Counted from the first letter of the stretch, positions 10,382-20,495 are shown. The stretch: DNA of 64,000 nt from Actinomucor elegans (GCA_026027325.1 JAMSLZ010000002.1:62001-126000); one strand, 5' to 3'. Program-made: numbers and translations. Notes: generated by a model not told the origin, from the sequence alone.

Positions 10382-10546
10382 AGAACTAAAAAAGATTTAA
10401 TTTTATATTTGCGAGAATATCATTGGAGAAAAAAAAATCGAGAATATAATTTATGGAAAATGTTTTTAAAAGATTAAAATTTATATAAATAAAAAAAAAA
10501 TTGAATTTGAATATAAAAATAAATAAATTGATTAATATGAATTATC

Positions 10547-10807
10547 ATGTCTGAAATTAATCCATTTTTGAATAAAAAGTTTATAAAAGATTTGAAATGT
10601 TCATTTATACCACAACAAATATTTAAAAATAAAAATATGATTTTGATATAATGGATATAGATTTTAAATTAAAAAAAAAATGATATTGTTTTAATCACTG
10701 TAAAATTAATTAATGGAAAAAAATATGAATATGCATATATATTAAAAACTAATAATATAACAGAAAATATAATTAGTGAAAATGATATGATAATTGATAA
10801 TGATTAA
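10547..10807 (+). pseudogene. possible second small gene of Merlin copy 2
   Basis: About 70 bp after the transposase stop, an ATG opens MSEINPFLNKKFIKDLKCSF. After two shifts that cancel each other (near 10645 and in the poly-A at 10671-10680) the frame continues NDIVLITVKLINGKKYEYAY and stops at 10807, 87 codons in all. Base composition is that of the transposase. The C-terminal part has the alternating pattern of a small beta-barrel, but I do not recognise a family. It could be a decayed passenger or chance in AT-rich DNA. Confidence 0.35.
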
Positions 10808-11374
10808 ATTAAATATATATATAATGTCCTTTATATGACAATAAACTGTTGGTGGTAGGTGGAATAAAAAATAAATTAAGAATTAAATAATTGGAGGAAT
10901 TTATGGGATTCAACATGGCCATATAGACACAAATATTATATTTTTAAAATTTAACATTTTTAAAATGATATTTTTGGTAATATAATCCATTTTTTAAAAT
11001 ATAAAAATATATAATCACATGATCACAATAATCTTGTACACTATCTTGATAATGAACCCGCCTCCAGTCATCGCTAGTCCAACTTCTATGGGCTTTGGCC
11101 CAGTTTAACCTTTGAACCATGTGCTTTTTGCTAAGGAAAGGTTTTTTTTTTATCTCGGCTTGAAAATCCATCGATCTGAGCAACTTCAAGCATCCAGAGT
11201 AGCTTATTTTCATTCCCAGATCATCAAGGTGCCTTTCTACATCCTTGGCAGTTTTAAAAGTTCCAAATATAAGCTTCCTGCGAATGTAATTGCGACTTGT
11301 AGCATTTACAATGGCATGGCGACCAGATGGCAATGGCTTCATTTCTGGAAACCACTTGCGTTTATAACTATTGA

Positions 11375-11717
11375 GGAACAACCTAATATTAAAAAATTTA
11401 ATATTATATTTCAGATGGTGATTATTTTTAAAATTAATACTTTTTTTGATATAAATGTTACTCCAAATAAATATAATTTTATCAATCTATATATATTATT
11501 ATAATATGTCTATATTTATTACAATATATAAACTTTTTGGAAATTAAAAATTATTTATTTTTTTATGTTTTTTAAATAAAATGTTTTTTTCTATTACTAA
11601 TATATAATCAATATATAAATTCTAATTGTTTGTTTTTTCTGTTTTGGAATTATTTATTATTTTAATTATAAGGATTTTTTAATAATTTTTTATATTAATA
11701 ATATTAGATCGTACCTC
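11375..11717 (+). mobile_element. AT-rich MITE-like insert (343 bp) with TSD ATTGA
   Basis: The Tc1-A copy is continuous at this point (actacgatcaatagttat, reversed), whereas Tc1-B is interrupted. The insert is flanked by ATTGA at 11370-11374 and 11718-11722. Its ends are related inverted repeats: ggaacaacctaatatta on the left and gaggtacgatctaatatta on the reversed right. There is no coding frame. Confidence 0.75.
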
Positions 11718-12488
11718 ATTGATCGTAGTTTTTTGACTCCCCAGGGATACGCTTCATGATTTGGGAGTAAGAATAGCCAGATTCCAACAAGTTTTTGATG
11801 TTGTTTTGAGTATCTTTGGGAATGCAGCGTGTCATAGTTGAAAAGTGAAAAAATTGAAAATTGGTGAGCTTATCTCTCAACAAAAACGCTTCTTTTTATA
11901 CTTTTTTTTAAATTTGAGACGCAACATAGTGATTATTAATCACAAATATTAATTAGTAATCCATTGGGGCCTTTTTATCCTGAGATTTCTAGAAGTTTCG
12001 ATTTCTAAGCTTGACCCTGAAAAATGGTTCGGGTGTACCTTATATTTTTACTCTCTGATATATACAAACTCAGTTATCCAATCAGTACGAAATTAAGAAG
12101 ATACATTACTAATAGTTTGTGCTTTCTAATAAAGCTAGTTTGGCGTTGATAGGATTCGTAGTTCCCTGTATATTCCTTTTTTTGTAAAATTTTGGAAAAC
12201 ACCCGAACCATTTTTCCACCCACTGTAAACACGTACCTAACTAATTACGAACATCTCAGGAAACATCTCAATCGACCCTGAAAAATGGTTCGGGTGCATA
12301 CTATTTTTTTAATCTCAATTTAAATAAACCTCCGCTAATATAGGGCTATCATATTCCGACATATAATTGATATTGGCTTCAGCTTTCTAACAAAGTTAGT
12401 TTTACATTGATCAGATTAGTAGTTCTTGTTTTATTCCAGATTATCTAAAATTTTGGAAAACACCCGAACCATTTTTCCACCCACTGTA

Positions 12489-13115
12489 TAGCAAGTGTGG
12501 GACCATTGGAATCATCGGTAGTTTCCGCAATGGGCTGTTCAATGGTAACTGTGGTGAAATAGCCACATAATTGAAGTACAGACAGACTAGAGGCCTGTGC
12601 GCCCTAGCTGTAGCACATACATACTAAAGCATCATTGATTACCTTATACAGCGATACAGTCCTTAAACAGAGATACGTCCTTCTTATACTTCTTATATGA
12701 ACACAAGTAAATAACCTTCAGTCACAATTCAACGAGTATAAATACAAGCTAGAAAAACTAGTTAGAAAGAATTAATCAATTTAAGTTGAATAAGATATAA
12801 CCAAGTTATAATCGACTTACTACCTGCTTTTATCCTGTAATTTTACCGCAGTAACAATATCGACGGAGGTTTCTCGAGACACGGGAGCAGAGAAATCATC
12901 ATATTCTGGGGCATCCGGGAGATCATCATCTGGTCCAGGGGAAGGAGAAGACAAAGGAATACGAGATCTAGCATTGGGAAATGGTACACATGCTCCATAC
13001 AAACATGTTAGGGCTACAAGTCCATCTCTCCAGTGGATAACAGGTTCATGGCGTGTTAACCAGTCGCTACCGAGGACTATGGGATAAGCGGCACCTGGTA
13101 ATACACGTAGATCCA
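12489..13115 (-). pseudogene. Ty3/gypsy protease-region remnant, split by a solo LTR
   Basis: Minus-strand frame with VDLRVLPGAAYPIVLGSDWL and VIHWRDGLVALT, the C-terminal half of a gypsy aspartic protease (the LG-DWL stretch). After the solo LTR at 12550-12850 the frame continues VTIEQPIAETTDDSNGPTLA. The upstream part is cut off by the CACTA element, so the apparent start at 13146 lies inside that element's terminal repeat and is not a real start. GC content is higher than in the neighbours. Confidence 0.7.
12550..12850 (+). repeat. solo LTR, family 3 (301 bp), with TSD GTAAC
   Basis: It begins TGTGGTGAAATAGCC and ends TTTTACCGCA, flanked by GTAAC at 12545-12549 and 12851-12855. A second copy lies at 23875-24176. 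Confidence 0.93.
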
Positions 13116-13135
13116 CACTATGGCGAAAATATTGT

Positions 13136-13360
13136 GTGCTACCCATAATATTATGTGGTAAAACGACGATTTTATTATCATTTACCTACTAATACTATAG
13201 ATTTACCTACTAATAATAATCTGCGAACCAATGAAATTAGAGCAATTATTTTCTATGGCTGCGCAATTAACAGTGCTTTGCTCATTTATTAGTGGTTACT
13301 CCTAATATTAGTGGAAAGCAGACAATAATGTTATGGGTTTAGTCAATATTATAACATAAA
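13136..13360. repeat. left subterminal repeat region of CACTA element
   Basis: It contains TAATATTAT at 13146-13154, the doublet tttacctactaata at 13181-13215, and cctaatattagtgg at 13300. Subterminal motif arrays of this kind bind the accessory protein in plant CACTA elements; that role here is inference. Confidence 0.55.
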
Positions 13361-14731
13361 TTGACAATAAGAAAGAAAAGCCTGAACTCCATTTTATTTG
13401 CAAACAATTTTTATGTATTCTTGTCTTTTGCCGATGAAAGCCAAATCTTGCAAACTTCTTATAAATGAGTACATGAAATTCTGATGCTTGTACGCAACAA
13501 CATAATCCTCGTTTATTTTATTTACTAAAATGAACTCTGCTTTTCGTTTCAACGATCTTTTATGTAAATTCCTAGAAACGTTTAATTTCAACGTTTGTCA
13601 AAAATAATGTTGAACAATTGTCTTTCAAATGCGTTTATTATTCGTTGAAAAGTCTCTTATACAGGTCAGGTTGCAAAAAATTCTCTTGTAAATTACTCTT
13701 TTGGAAACAAGAACGAATCGCTAGTTCCATTTAATAAGCTGAGCACTTTCATTGCCGTGATTTAGCCTTTGGCTAATAGCTGTGTATTTAAAATGCTGAA
13801 TGACATTAAGAATGAGCTGCCATTAAGTGTCTAATTTACTCAATTTTATGTTTAGTAAAATTATAGAATAAAGAAAGAAAGAAAGAAAAAAAGAAAATAC
13901 ATTGCGTTAAAAAAAAAAGAAATACATTGCGTAAAAAAAAAGAAATATATTGCGTAAAAAAAGAGATAAATTATTGTGTAAAAAAAAAAATAGGTCAAGT
14001 AGCGATTATTAATTGCCAGTAATCTTAGTCATTATTGCTAGGCGGTTATTTAACTAGATGATTTATTGTCAAAATCATATATCCACTTCTCAAACTACAA
14101 AAAAACGCGTTCGTTTTTGGACTTTCGAGTAATTGATGATTATGATAGAATTCTTAATGACGATCGAAAGCTTCAAAAACATGCACGTTTTTTTAGGTGC
14201 TAGAAAACTACAATCGATGAACATTTTTGCTGTCTGTTGGAAAATTAATCCGCATTGCTTGATAATAAACTAATTTTACTATAAAGATAAACAAGAGCAT
14301 TAATCATATTTTACATTTGGTTTTAAAGATTAACTGGAGCAACTAAATAGTCAATTAACATTATTGAATGATGAATATAGAACTGTATAACTTGGGTTAT
14401 CCTGGTTCTATATTTCTGATATTATGAAATAATTTCTTAAACATCAGGGAAATGGGTTAAATTTTTGATTAAGAAATGTTTTTACATTCTGTTGCAAGAT
14501 TGCTAATACCTTTCTCTCGAATTAATAACATGATATATAAAAACGAGTTAAATTATCTATAGTTTATATCTACTACAGAAAGTGTAAATACCTATTTTAC
14601 TTTTGCTATATTATGATGAAGTCCTTTTGGAGGGAAGCTTTATATTATTTTCGGTGGTTTAAATACATAATCAATTCAGAGAACAATTTTATTTCAAAAT
14701 AAAACGCTTTTTGCTCTTGTCTTCATGCTAT
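13361..14731. other. non-coding interior of CACTA element with a short tandem repeat
   Basis: There are four to five copies of a unit of about 24 bp, aaatacattgcgtaaaaaaa, at about 13890-13995, preceded by a GAAA run. A 65-codon minus frame (13394-13591) has no recognisable motif. Nothing else is supported. Confidence 0.6.
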
Positions 14732-17704
14732 TTACAAACGACTTAATATGCCAGCATTTTGCTCTAGATCTTGTTTAAATATATGATGAGAGATGATCTT
14801 GAACTCTTTCTCATTAGATTCACTTGAACGCACAAGACCTACACTGGCAACAATATCTTCAAACCGACAGACAGCGTAACTGTGTGCACCGCTACTGTGC
14901 AGCTCAACCAAAGCAATAGTCTTGTCATATTTGGTAGTTGCATTCTTTTTCGCTAAATCAACCAAAGCCAAATACTGTGGTCTACCATTGAATGAATGCT
15001 CGAAAAAGAAAACGATAGAACCAATGAACCAGCTTTCACGAATGGAATTATTTCGACTATTAACAAAGGTTGGTTAATCAAAGAGGTTTTTGTTCTTGAG
15101 CTAATTACTTACTTCAAGTAGCTGGCAGTGATCATCACGTAATTGTTTCCTCGACGATATTCATTTATATGGCTTTTATACATGGTAGACGTATATACAT
15201 TGCCATATGCCCAGGCACGACCAGCGATGGAAATACTATTCAACGAATCAATTTCAGCAATATTTACACCATTTGCTTCAGTACGGCGATAGTAATGCAA
15301 TAGCGCCTTCAAAAAAGTTTGAGTGGAGACACCAAAGGGAAGAGTATCCACTGAAATATTACTAAAGGGAGCCCATAATTGTGGATCACTAGCATCACCA
15401 GAAGGGTTATTCCTGAAAGTGGATTCGCTGTATTTTCGAGGAGTGATCAGGTCAAGCTCAGTATGAACATCCCAAGTCTGGCTGTTTATATGATTACGCG
15501 TTATGAGTCTTTCCAAGATATTACCAGCGTTTGCGCCAGCATCAACCTTTGACTTGATGAGCTTTTTGTATTTTCCGATGCTTCTTTCCATTGATCGGGC
15601 GGAATATGCTCTCAACACACCTTGTTGTTTGATCATATAGACTATATGCGAAAGGTAGTGTTGAACAGGCTTGAATACACCGGAATGAATACGCTTTGCC
15701 TTGATTTCTGCCAACAAAAATTCTTGCCATTCTTTGATATATCTTTGGAAAGTATGTAAGTAAACTAGATTTATGAGTACAAAAAAAATATATTTACCTT
15801 TCCATCAGAATAAGGTCTTCAATAGAAAGTTCCCATTTAAGAGCCAATGCGACAGCTTTTGTCAGATGAATCAATGGTTTCTTAGCGGATTCTTGAATCA
15901 ATTCAGGAACGAACAAGGTGGGAATCATATATAAGAAAATATCAATCCAGTCAACAGCACGTTTGCCACCACTCTTGATAATTGGATCTTCCCATTTGGA
16001 TGAAAAGGATGTCGGTACAGTGGCTCTAGAAGCTTCAACAAGTTTACCAATTTTGATGAGCGATAATTTTGGAATATAGAAAGTATACGGCCATTCATCA
16101 GCAGACTTCAATCGGGCATCACTCAATTCATCTTCATTGGGCTTATATCGAGTTTTTCTTGCTGCATTGTACTCTTTACCCATGTCGACTGTCAGCATAT
16201 TGAATACGTGTTGAGCGATACCTTGTCCGAGAAGATGCATTTCGTCTAAACCAAAAAAAGTAGCGCCAGTAAAACTGGGAAGTATTGCAAATGGTGTTGC
16301 AGACTTGATACTGTAGCTCTATGAGGTAAAAAGAAAAAGAAATGTTAAAAACTTGTAAAGATTAATGCTGATTATAGTACTTACATTCGCTGCATCTGGG
16401 GAAATGAAATCGTTTCTGCTTCTGATCTCATTGTCGATCGTTAAAAAACAATTATGATAATCATGACGTTCAGCTTGGACACGACAAATACGGCAACCAA
16501 ACGTAGCCATATGACCAATATGATTTGCAAGCTCAGCTGCAGCAGGAAGATCACCAGTAGCCATCACCAAGTTGACTTTAGCTTGACAAACAATTACACC
16601 ATCCTTTTGTACAAGCATGCCTTTGGTAGACAGAGCATGAAACTCATCAATAATAGGCTTTAAAAAGGTATGCATGTACTTTGGGTAGTTTGGACCTGGC
16701 AAGATCGCCAATTGAAGCATGTATTCGTCTTGGTAGCGGTATTCTGGGGGAATGTTCATATTCAAGAGATGGATGATTGTTAACTTGTCCCCTTTATGAT
16801 TCTTGCTAGTACAGAAACCATCGACAAAAAGAACCATTGCGACATCATCTTCACCGGAAAACAGAATGCTATTATCCTTAAAGTACTTGTATGCTGCACC
16901 ATCAAAGTAATCTTTATATTCACCGTCAGTTGATTTATAGTTGTAGCGGTATTTCATCAAGTCTCTTGTCTTTGCATTCGCAAGCATTTGAGCGACTTGT
17001 TCACCAATAGGAAGCATCTTCATAGAGCGACGAGGTTTACCATGATCATCAAAGCGATTTTCTTTACAAGCAGGGTTTTTACATTGAATAGTCTCTATAT
17101 CTTCCTTTTCAAACAGCATGCAACCATTGACGCAGACATCATGAAAATGACATTGAATATTGGTTTTTGCTTTAAGAGTACGATCCAAGGTATCAGGGAA
17201 CATGAGAGTGGATGGTAGGTAACCTATATATAATGGGAATAAAAGCTGATAAGTACTTTTTTTTTAACTCTATTTGAATAGATACATACCCAATCCATCG
17301 GTTTTACGGCTCTCTTCATTGTTTTTGATTATGGTACGCATTAGATAGACAAGTTCTCTTTGAGCCTCTCGAGGAATACCATACGTGTCGCAAATATCTC
17401 TCAATTGGATGCTATTTAATTCCGTATTGGTGAAAAGGTTTTGATCCGAGGATTTGACGTTGTAAGCAATTGGAGTAGGCTCTATTTCAAACAAGGTATA
17501 TTGTTAAATTAAAAGCTTTAGTAATATATCTGTTAACTCACCTTGGACAGGAATGCTAGCTTCTTGCGTTTGGACGACCCTTTGTTTTCTATGATCACGA
17601 TTATGGCTATAGTGATTACTCCTAGCTTTAACAGTTTTGAATGGCCTCAAACAAGTAGCGCAAGTATATTTATATGGTGTAGCAGAAGAGGAAACTTTGC
17701 CCAT
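14732..17704 (-). CDS. Tnp2-family (CACTA/Plavaka) transposase, six exons, 889 aa
   Basis: Exons: 17542-17704, 17290-17481, 16385-17223, 15798-16318, 15113-15742 and 14732-15056, joined by GT-AG introns of about 55-85 bp in consistent phase (890 codons with stop). Residues about 15-40 form a zinc-finger-like CATCLRPFKTVKARSNHYSH. A second Cys/His cluster is at HFHDVCVNGCMLF...CKNPAC. The Tnp2 catalytic core carries FVDGFCTSKNHKG (first Asp), LAILPGPNYPKYMHTFLKPI, and MATGDLPAAAELANHIGH (second Asp) with FGCRICR, then EMHLLGQGIAQHVFNM. The C-terminal half is less conserved. It cuts and pastes the element by recognising its ends. There are no frameshifts or stops in the joined frame, so the element may still be functional, or was until recently. 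Confidence 0.88.
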
Positions 17705-18109
17705 TTAAAGATAAGTAAAAACAAGTAAATATATCGAATTAATGAATAGCGGTTTTGTTGTTTAGAAAAAGCAGGTCTTAAATACGTTTGCTTGGTCTAC
17801 AATTGACAGAGTTCTCAATGGTAATTCATTGTTTTAGGCTGTTGAATCCTTTGAACTAATCAGCTTTTCATATTACTCAGCCTTCCAGATTATTCAGATA
17901 TCGAATACATTTTAATGGATCCTTATGATTTCTAATCAAGCTAATTCCTTTCCAAGTCAGTCATACCTGTCAGTAAGCTTACTTTCCAGAAAGCTCTTTG
18001 GACATTAGTAAGGATTACTAATGGATAAATGGTAAAGTACGCTTATAAAACAGTTAAATAGCTCAAATCATTCAATCACTTTTCTTTATAATATATTTAC
18101 TTTATAGCT

Positions 18110-19192
18110 ATGTCAAACAACAACAACAATAATTGGAGCGTCTACTTTGAGAAGATTGAACAAGAAATCTTAATCAACCGTCGTTTAATTCAAGATTTGA
18201 TCCAAATATTAGCACCTCTATTTCCTCGAGAAGCTTCGAGGGTTTCATCTAACGAAGAAATTGAACAAGCACTTGACGATGGTACAATCATATCTGAAGC
18301 ATGTTACTACATTCAGTTTTATTAACCTCTTAGCTTGTCATATATAGCTGAACGAGAAGCAATTGCAAATGCTTTGAATCCTAATTTACGTAGTAAACGG
18401 TCAATCCCAAAAGTGCTAGAAGAAGCAAAAGTGCGTTATCAACAAAAGGCAACCAAGACAAATGTCACCCCTTCTGCACCATTAAGGTTATATGCCCTCT
18501 TGAAACACCTCAAGTATATAAAAGGCCAACAAAATGAACTGACCGATGATGATGTTCAACCGCAATACAATACGTTGAAATACTTGGCAAGAGATGTCTT
18601 GAAAGACATGGAAAGGGCAAATATAAATATTGTTGGTAAAACTTGGAGTGAAATTGGCGAAGAGGATACCAGCATTCAAGAACGTTATGCTTTGCTTTTA
18701 GAGAAACGTGCTTTAGATGTGGGCTTGCATCTGCATCTCTGTGTAGAGATGTGGGCTGCCAAGTTACTTTTATCTGAAGCACTCAAAAACAAGAAGACTG
18801 TACGTACCAGAAGTAATTCTGCTGAAGAAGGTGAAAGTCAACAAAATCAAGAATCTGTTGAAGACAATGAGATTGAATCGTTCTTCAGGTTAGATGCTTT
18901 TTTATTTCTGTTTTTATATCTTTATTAATATGCTTGTTATGCAAATAGTGTGGATAATCAGCATATCCTTGTTGATCGTCTAGCTACTTCTGTTGCTCCA
19001 GTTGGTCTTGCATCTCCAATTGCTAGCTTGTTGGATCTACATTCTGCTCGCTCATCAACGAAAAGAAAAGCCATTACGGTTCAACCTGACGTTGGTGAAG
19101 ATGAGGAGGCTGGATCTGACAATCGTTCCAAAGAAGCGGATTCCAATAAGCGTAAACCACGCTCTAAGAAAAATACAAAAAAAACGAAATAA
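18110..19192 (+). CDS. second gene of the CACTA element, three exons, unknown function
   Basis: It is transcribed divergently from the transposase. Exon 1 starts at 18110 (MSNNNNNNWSVYFEKIEQEI) and ends at 18281 or 18302; both donors keep the frame. Exons 2 and 3 are 18348-18888 and 18949-19192, giving about 318 or 325 aa. The middle is helical (LRLYALLKHLKYIKGQQ, TWSEIGEEDTSIQERYALLL, CVEMWAAKLLLSEAL). After an acidic linker the C-terminus is very basic (KRKPRSKKNTKKTK), a likely nuclear signal. No family is recognised. By position it could match the accessory DNA-binding protein (TNPA-like) of plant CACTA elements, but I see no sequence evidence for that. Confidence 0.7.
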
Positions 19193-20260
19193 ATATAGAC
19201 GTTTTTTTATTGGTTTAAGTAGCTGACGTAGCATTTTTCTGCGGCTTTTCAGTATTAAGAAAAACTTTTTTACACCAATCTTGAGTTTCTTTCTTTTTTT
19301 TCGTTTGCTAAATTGGCACATTAAACGTAAGGTTTCTTGACATTTGTCACTCTTATTGCGCACAACACTTTAACTGAAGCTTCTGTATAATAGGAATTAA
19401 CCTCAATGTCAGCTTGTAATTGTGTTTTTTTTTCCAAGCTTTCGAATATTTCCCTCGTTCTTAATGTCGTAATTATCTATAAATACGTCGTCATTCATAC
19501 TGCTTATATTCTTATACTGACTTGTATTCTTAAATACTTATACCACTTCAGTAATACTTATAGCCAGTAATGCCATATAGCTTTTGAACCTTTACTATTA
19601 GTTTTAAAGCTAATAACCATTAAGTAAGTGCAATGATTACTAATCCATTAATTTCTTTGTATATTAATCTAATACTGTTATAATAGATTTAGTTGTGTAT
19701 ATATACAAGACGAAGACTATTAAAACTGTAGCCCAGTGAATTATAATTGATTGTGTCTGATATAGTGTTGGTAAGTCTGTAGCAATAGCGAGTTTCATTC
19801 AAGAATCTAATCATTACTTACTTTAGGAAAAGATGATTAAAATATGCTATTATACAAGCGTGGGCCATTCTTCTAAAGGTTAGTTCAAATATACTCTTAA
19901 AATATTGTTTCATCAACGATAACTGACATTATTTATACAGTTATTTGCTTAATTCATTTACCTGTTACTTGCCAGTGGGACATAAATTCTTTTATACTTG
20001 TATGACAATAAGGTAAGTTAAATACTGTTCGTGTGTGATAGAAAGCTGGTTATTGTATATTCAGCTATTGAAGGCTAGTGTGTATTAGAGTAATATCTGT
20101 TGAAGTTATATATTATATAAATAAAAAAAATAGCAATTAAATTATTATCTGAATAACCAAAATGACTATAATATTATTAGTAGTGTATTGTGAATATATG
20201 ATAGAAAACTAATAATAATATTGATTATAAATCATCAATATGGAGGGATTAATCCATACT
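19193..20260. other. non-coding interior of CACTA element
   Basis: AT-rich, no coding frame longer than background. Scattered ataatattatt words become dense after 20260. Confidence 0.55.
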
Positions 20261-20475
20261 ATTATTGACTGGAAACCACTACTATTATACAATTTACCCA
20301 TAATAATATTGAAGGAAAACCCTTAATATTATAGTATTTACCCATAATATTATCGAATAAGAGTCACTAATATTATCAACCGCCGAAAAAACACTGCCTA
20401 GAAATTGACAATAATTATTAGCAGAACTATAGTCGATTTTACCCCTAATATTATCAACTTTTGGGCAAAAAACCG
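20261..20475. repeat. right subterminal repeat region of CACTA element
   Basis: TAATATTAT occurs at 20324, 20345, 20368 and 20446, mostly in the context (cc/ca)(c/t)taatattatc. Tttaccc(a/c)taat occurs three times. The spacing of 20-80 bp ends directly at the terminal repeat. Confidence 0.7.
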
Positions 20476-20495
20476 ACAATATTTTCGCCATAGTG

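Larger units (their letters stand above)
8579..10477 (+). pseudogene. Merlin (IS1016/ISXO2-like) transposase, copy 2, interrupted by two solo LTRs
   Basis: Three pieces, 8579-8768, 9278-9875 and 10387-10477, sum to 293 codons in one frame once each LTR and one 5-bp duplication are removed. The zinc ribbon (CRFCDSDTKLYI, KCKNYKCRKSFS), the KMKLPLNIQLHLLN linker, and the DDE-type core with KIVEIDETKIAKRKYNKGH, GGWVIGGIER, TIYTDCWKGYNNL and HTNTIEGTWCALK follow the family order. The last piece (PRNRTKKDLILYLREYHWR, LWKMF) is the usual Merlin C-terminus. The only coding lesion apart from the insertions is a TAA at 8624-8626, where copy 1 has Glu. The downstream ATG at 9304 is internal, not a start. 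Confidence 0.9.
8488..11058 (+). mobile_element. Merlin element copy 2 with two nested solo LTRs
   Basis: It is flanked by a perfect 9-bp duplication CGCCTCCAG (8479-8487 and 11059-11067); Merlin elements are known to make 8-9-bp duplications. The ends share an imperfect inverted repeat (ggaggtatccaaagataatgtacagaatt at left; reversed right end ggttcattatcaagatagtgtacaagatt, 18 of 29 identical). Subtracting the two solo LTRs and one duplication each leaves about 1.55 kb. It interrupts the Tc1-B transposase between its DNA-binding and catalytic domains. Confidence 0.9.
7875..11835 (-). pseudogene. Tc1 transposase of element B, split by two insertions
   Basis: Pieces in order on the minus strand. 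(1) N-terminal helix-turn-helix from 11835 (MTRCIPKDTQ). (2) After the insert at 11375-11717, SYKRKWFPEMKPLPSG, the second DNA-binding part TAKDVERHLDDLGMKIS, then KKPFLSKKHMVQRLNWAKAH and TSDDWRR up to 11059. (3) After Merlin, the catalytic domain from 8487 with FSDETKI (first Asp), WGCITYDGPGY, VYFQQDKDPKHTAK (second Asp) and WPPQSPDLNPIEHVW (Glu). This is the DD34E arrangement of Tc1. A one-base shift near 8345-8375 converts the usual KHGGGSLMMWG stretch to a stop. The two Merlin flanks join in frame at tgg-agg-cga. Confidence 0.85.
7648..12225 (-). mobile_element. Tc1/mariner element B, nested in A, carrying a Merlin and a MITE-like insert
   Basis: End modules 7648-7860 and 12013-12225 have the same tips as element A and are flanked by TA at 7646-7647 and 12226-12227. 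The transposase runs on the minus strand from 11835 to 7875. It is interrupted by a 343-bp AT-rich insert (11375-11717) and by Merlin copy 2 (8488-11058). Without the inserts the element would be about 1.7 kb, a normal Tc1 size. Confidence 0.85.
6898..12486 (+). mobile_element. Tc1/mariner element A (outer shell of the nest)
   Basis: Left end module 6898-7110 and right end module 12274-12486 both carry CAGTGGGTGGAAAAATGGTT at the outer tip. Both are flanked by TA (6896-6897 and 12487-12488), the Tc1/mariner target duplication. Only the transposase N-terminus (7288-7475) survives inside. The remainder was lost or replaced by unrecognised sequence (7476-7645 and 12228-12273) and split by insertion of Tc1-B. 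Confidence 0.8.
13116..20495. mobile_element. CACTA/Plavaka-type (CMC) DNA transposon, 7.38 kb
   Basis: Perfect 20-bp terminal inverted repeats CACTATGGCGAAAATATTGT at 13116-13135 and, reversed, 20476-20495. Inside are a spliced Tnp2-type transposase (minus) and a divergent second gene (plus) separated by about 400 bp. TAATATTAT motifs crowd both ends. Flanks do not share a 2-3-bp duplication (cca on the left, ata on the right). The left flank is a minus-strand gypsy protease, the right flank a plus-strand gypsy integrase, so the site has been rearranged. Confidence 0.9.

Noticed and set aside
10850..10866. LTR family 1 edge inside Merlin (gtaggtggaata)
   Set aside because: Only 12 bp match the reversed LTR start, with no further similarity on either side.
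13116..13146. Start codon of the gypsy protease frame at 13146
   Set aside because: The first ten residues are translated from the CACTA terminal repeat; the protease itself is truncated there.
13394..13591. 65-codon minus-strand frame inside the CACTA element
   Set aside because: No motif, no splice partner in phase, composition like the non-coding surroundings.
14732..17704. KDZ (Kyakuja/Dileera/Zisupton) identity for the large transposase
   Set aside because: The FVDGF, PGPNYP and GDLPAAAEL motifs and CACTA ends fit the Tnp2/CMC group; no CxC-type KDZ hallmark was seen.
20405..20495. N-terminal extension of the second gypsy frame
   Set aside because: This part lies inside the CACTA subterminal region and terminal repeat, so it is a chance open frame fused to the integrase.
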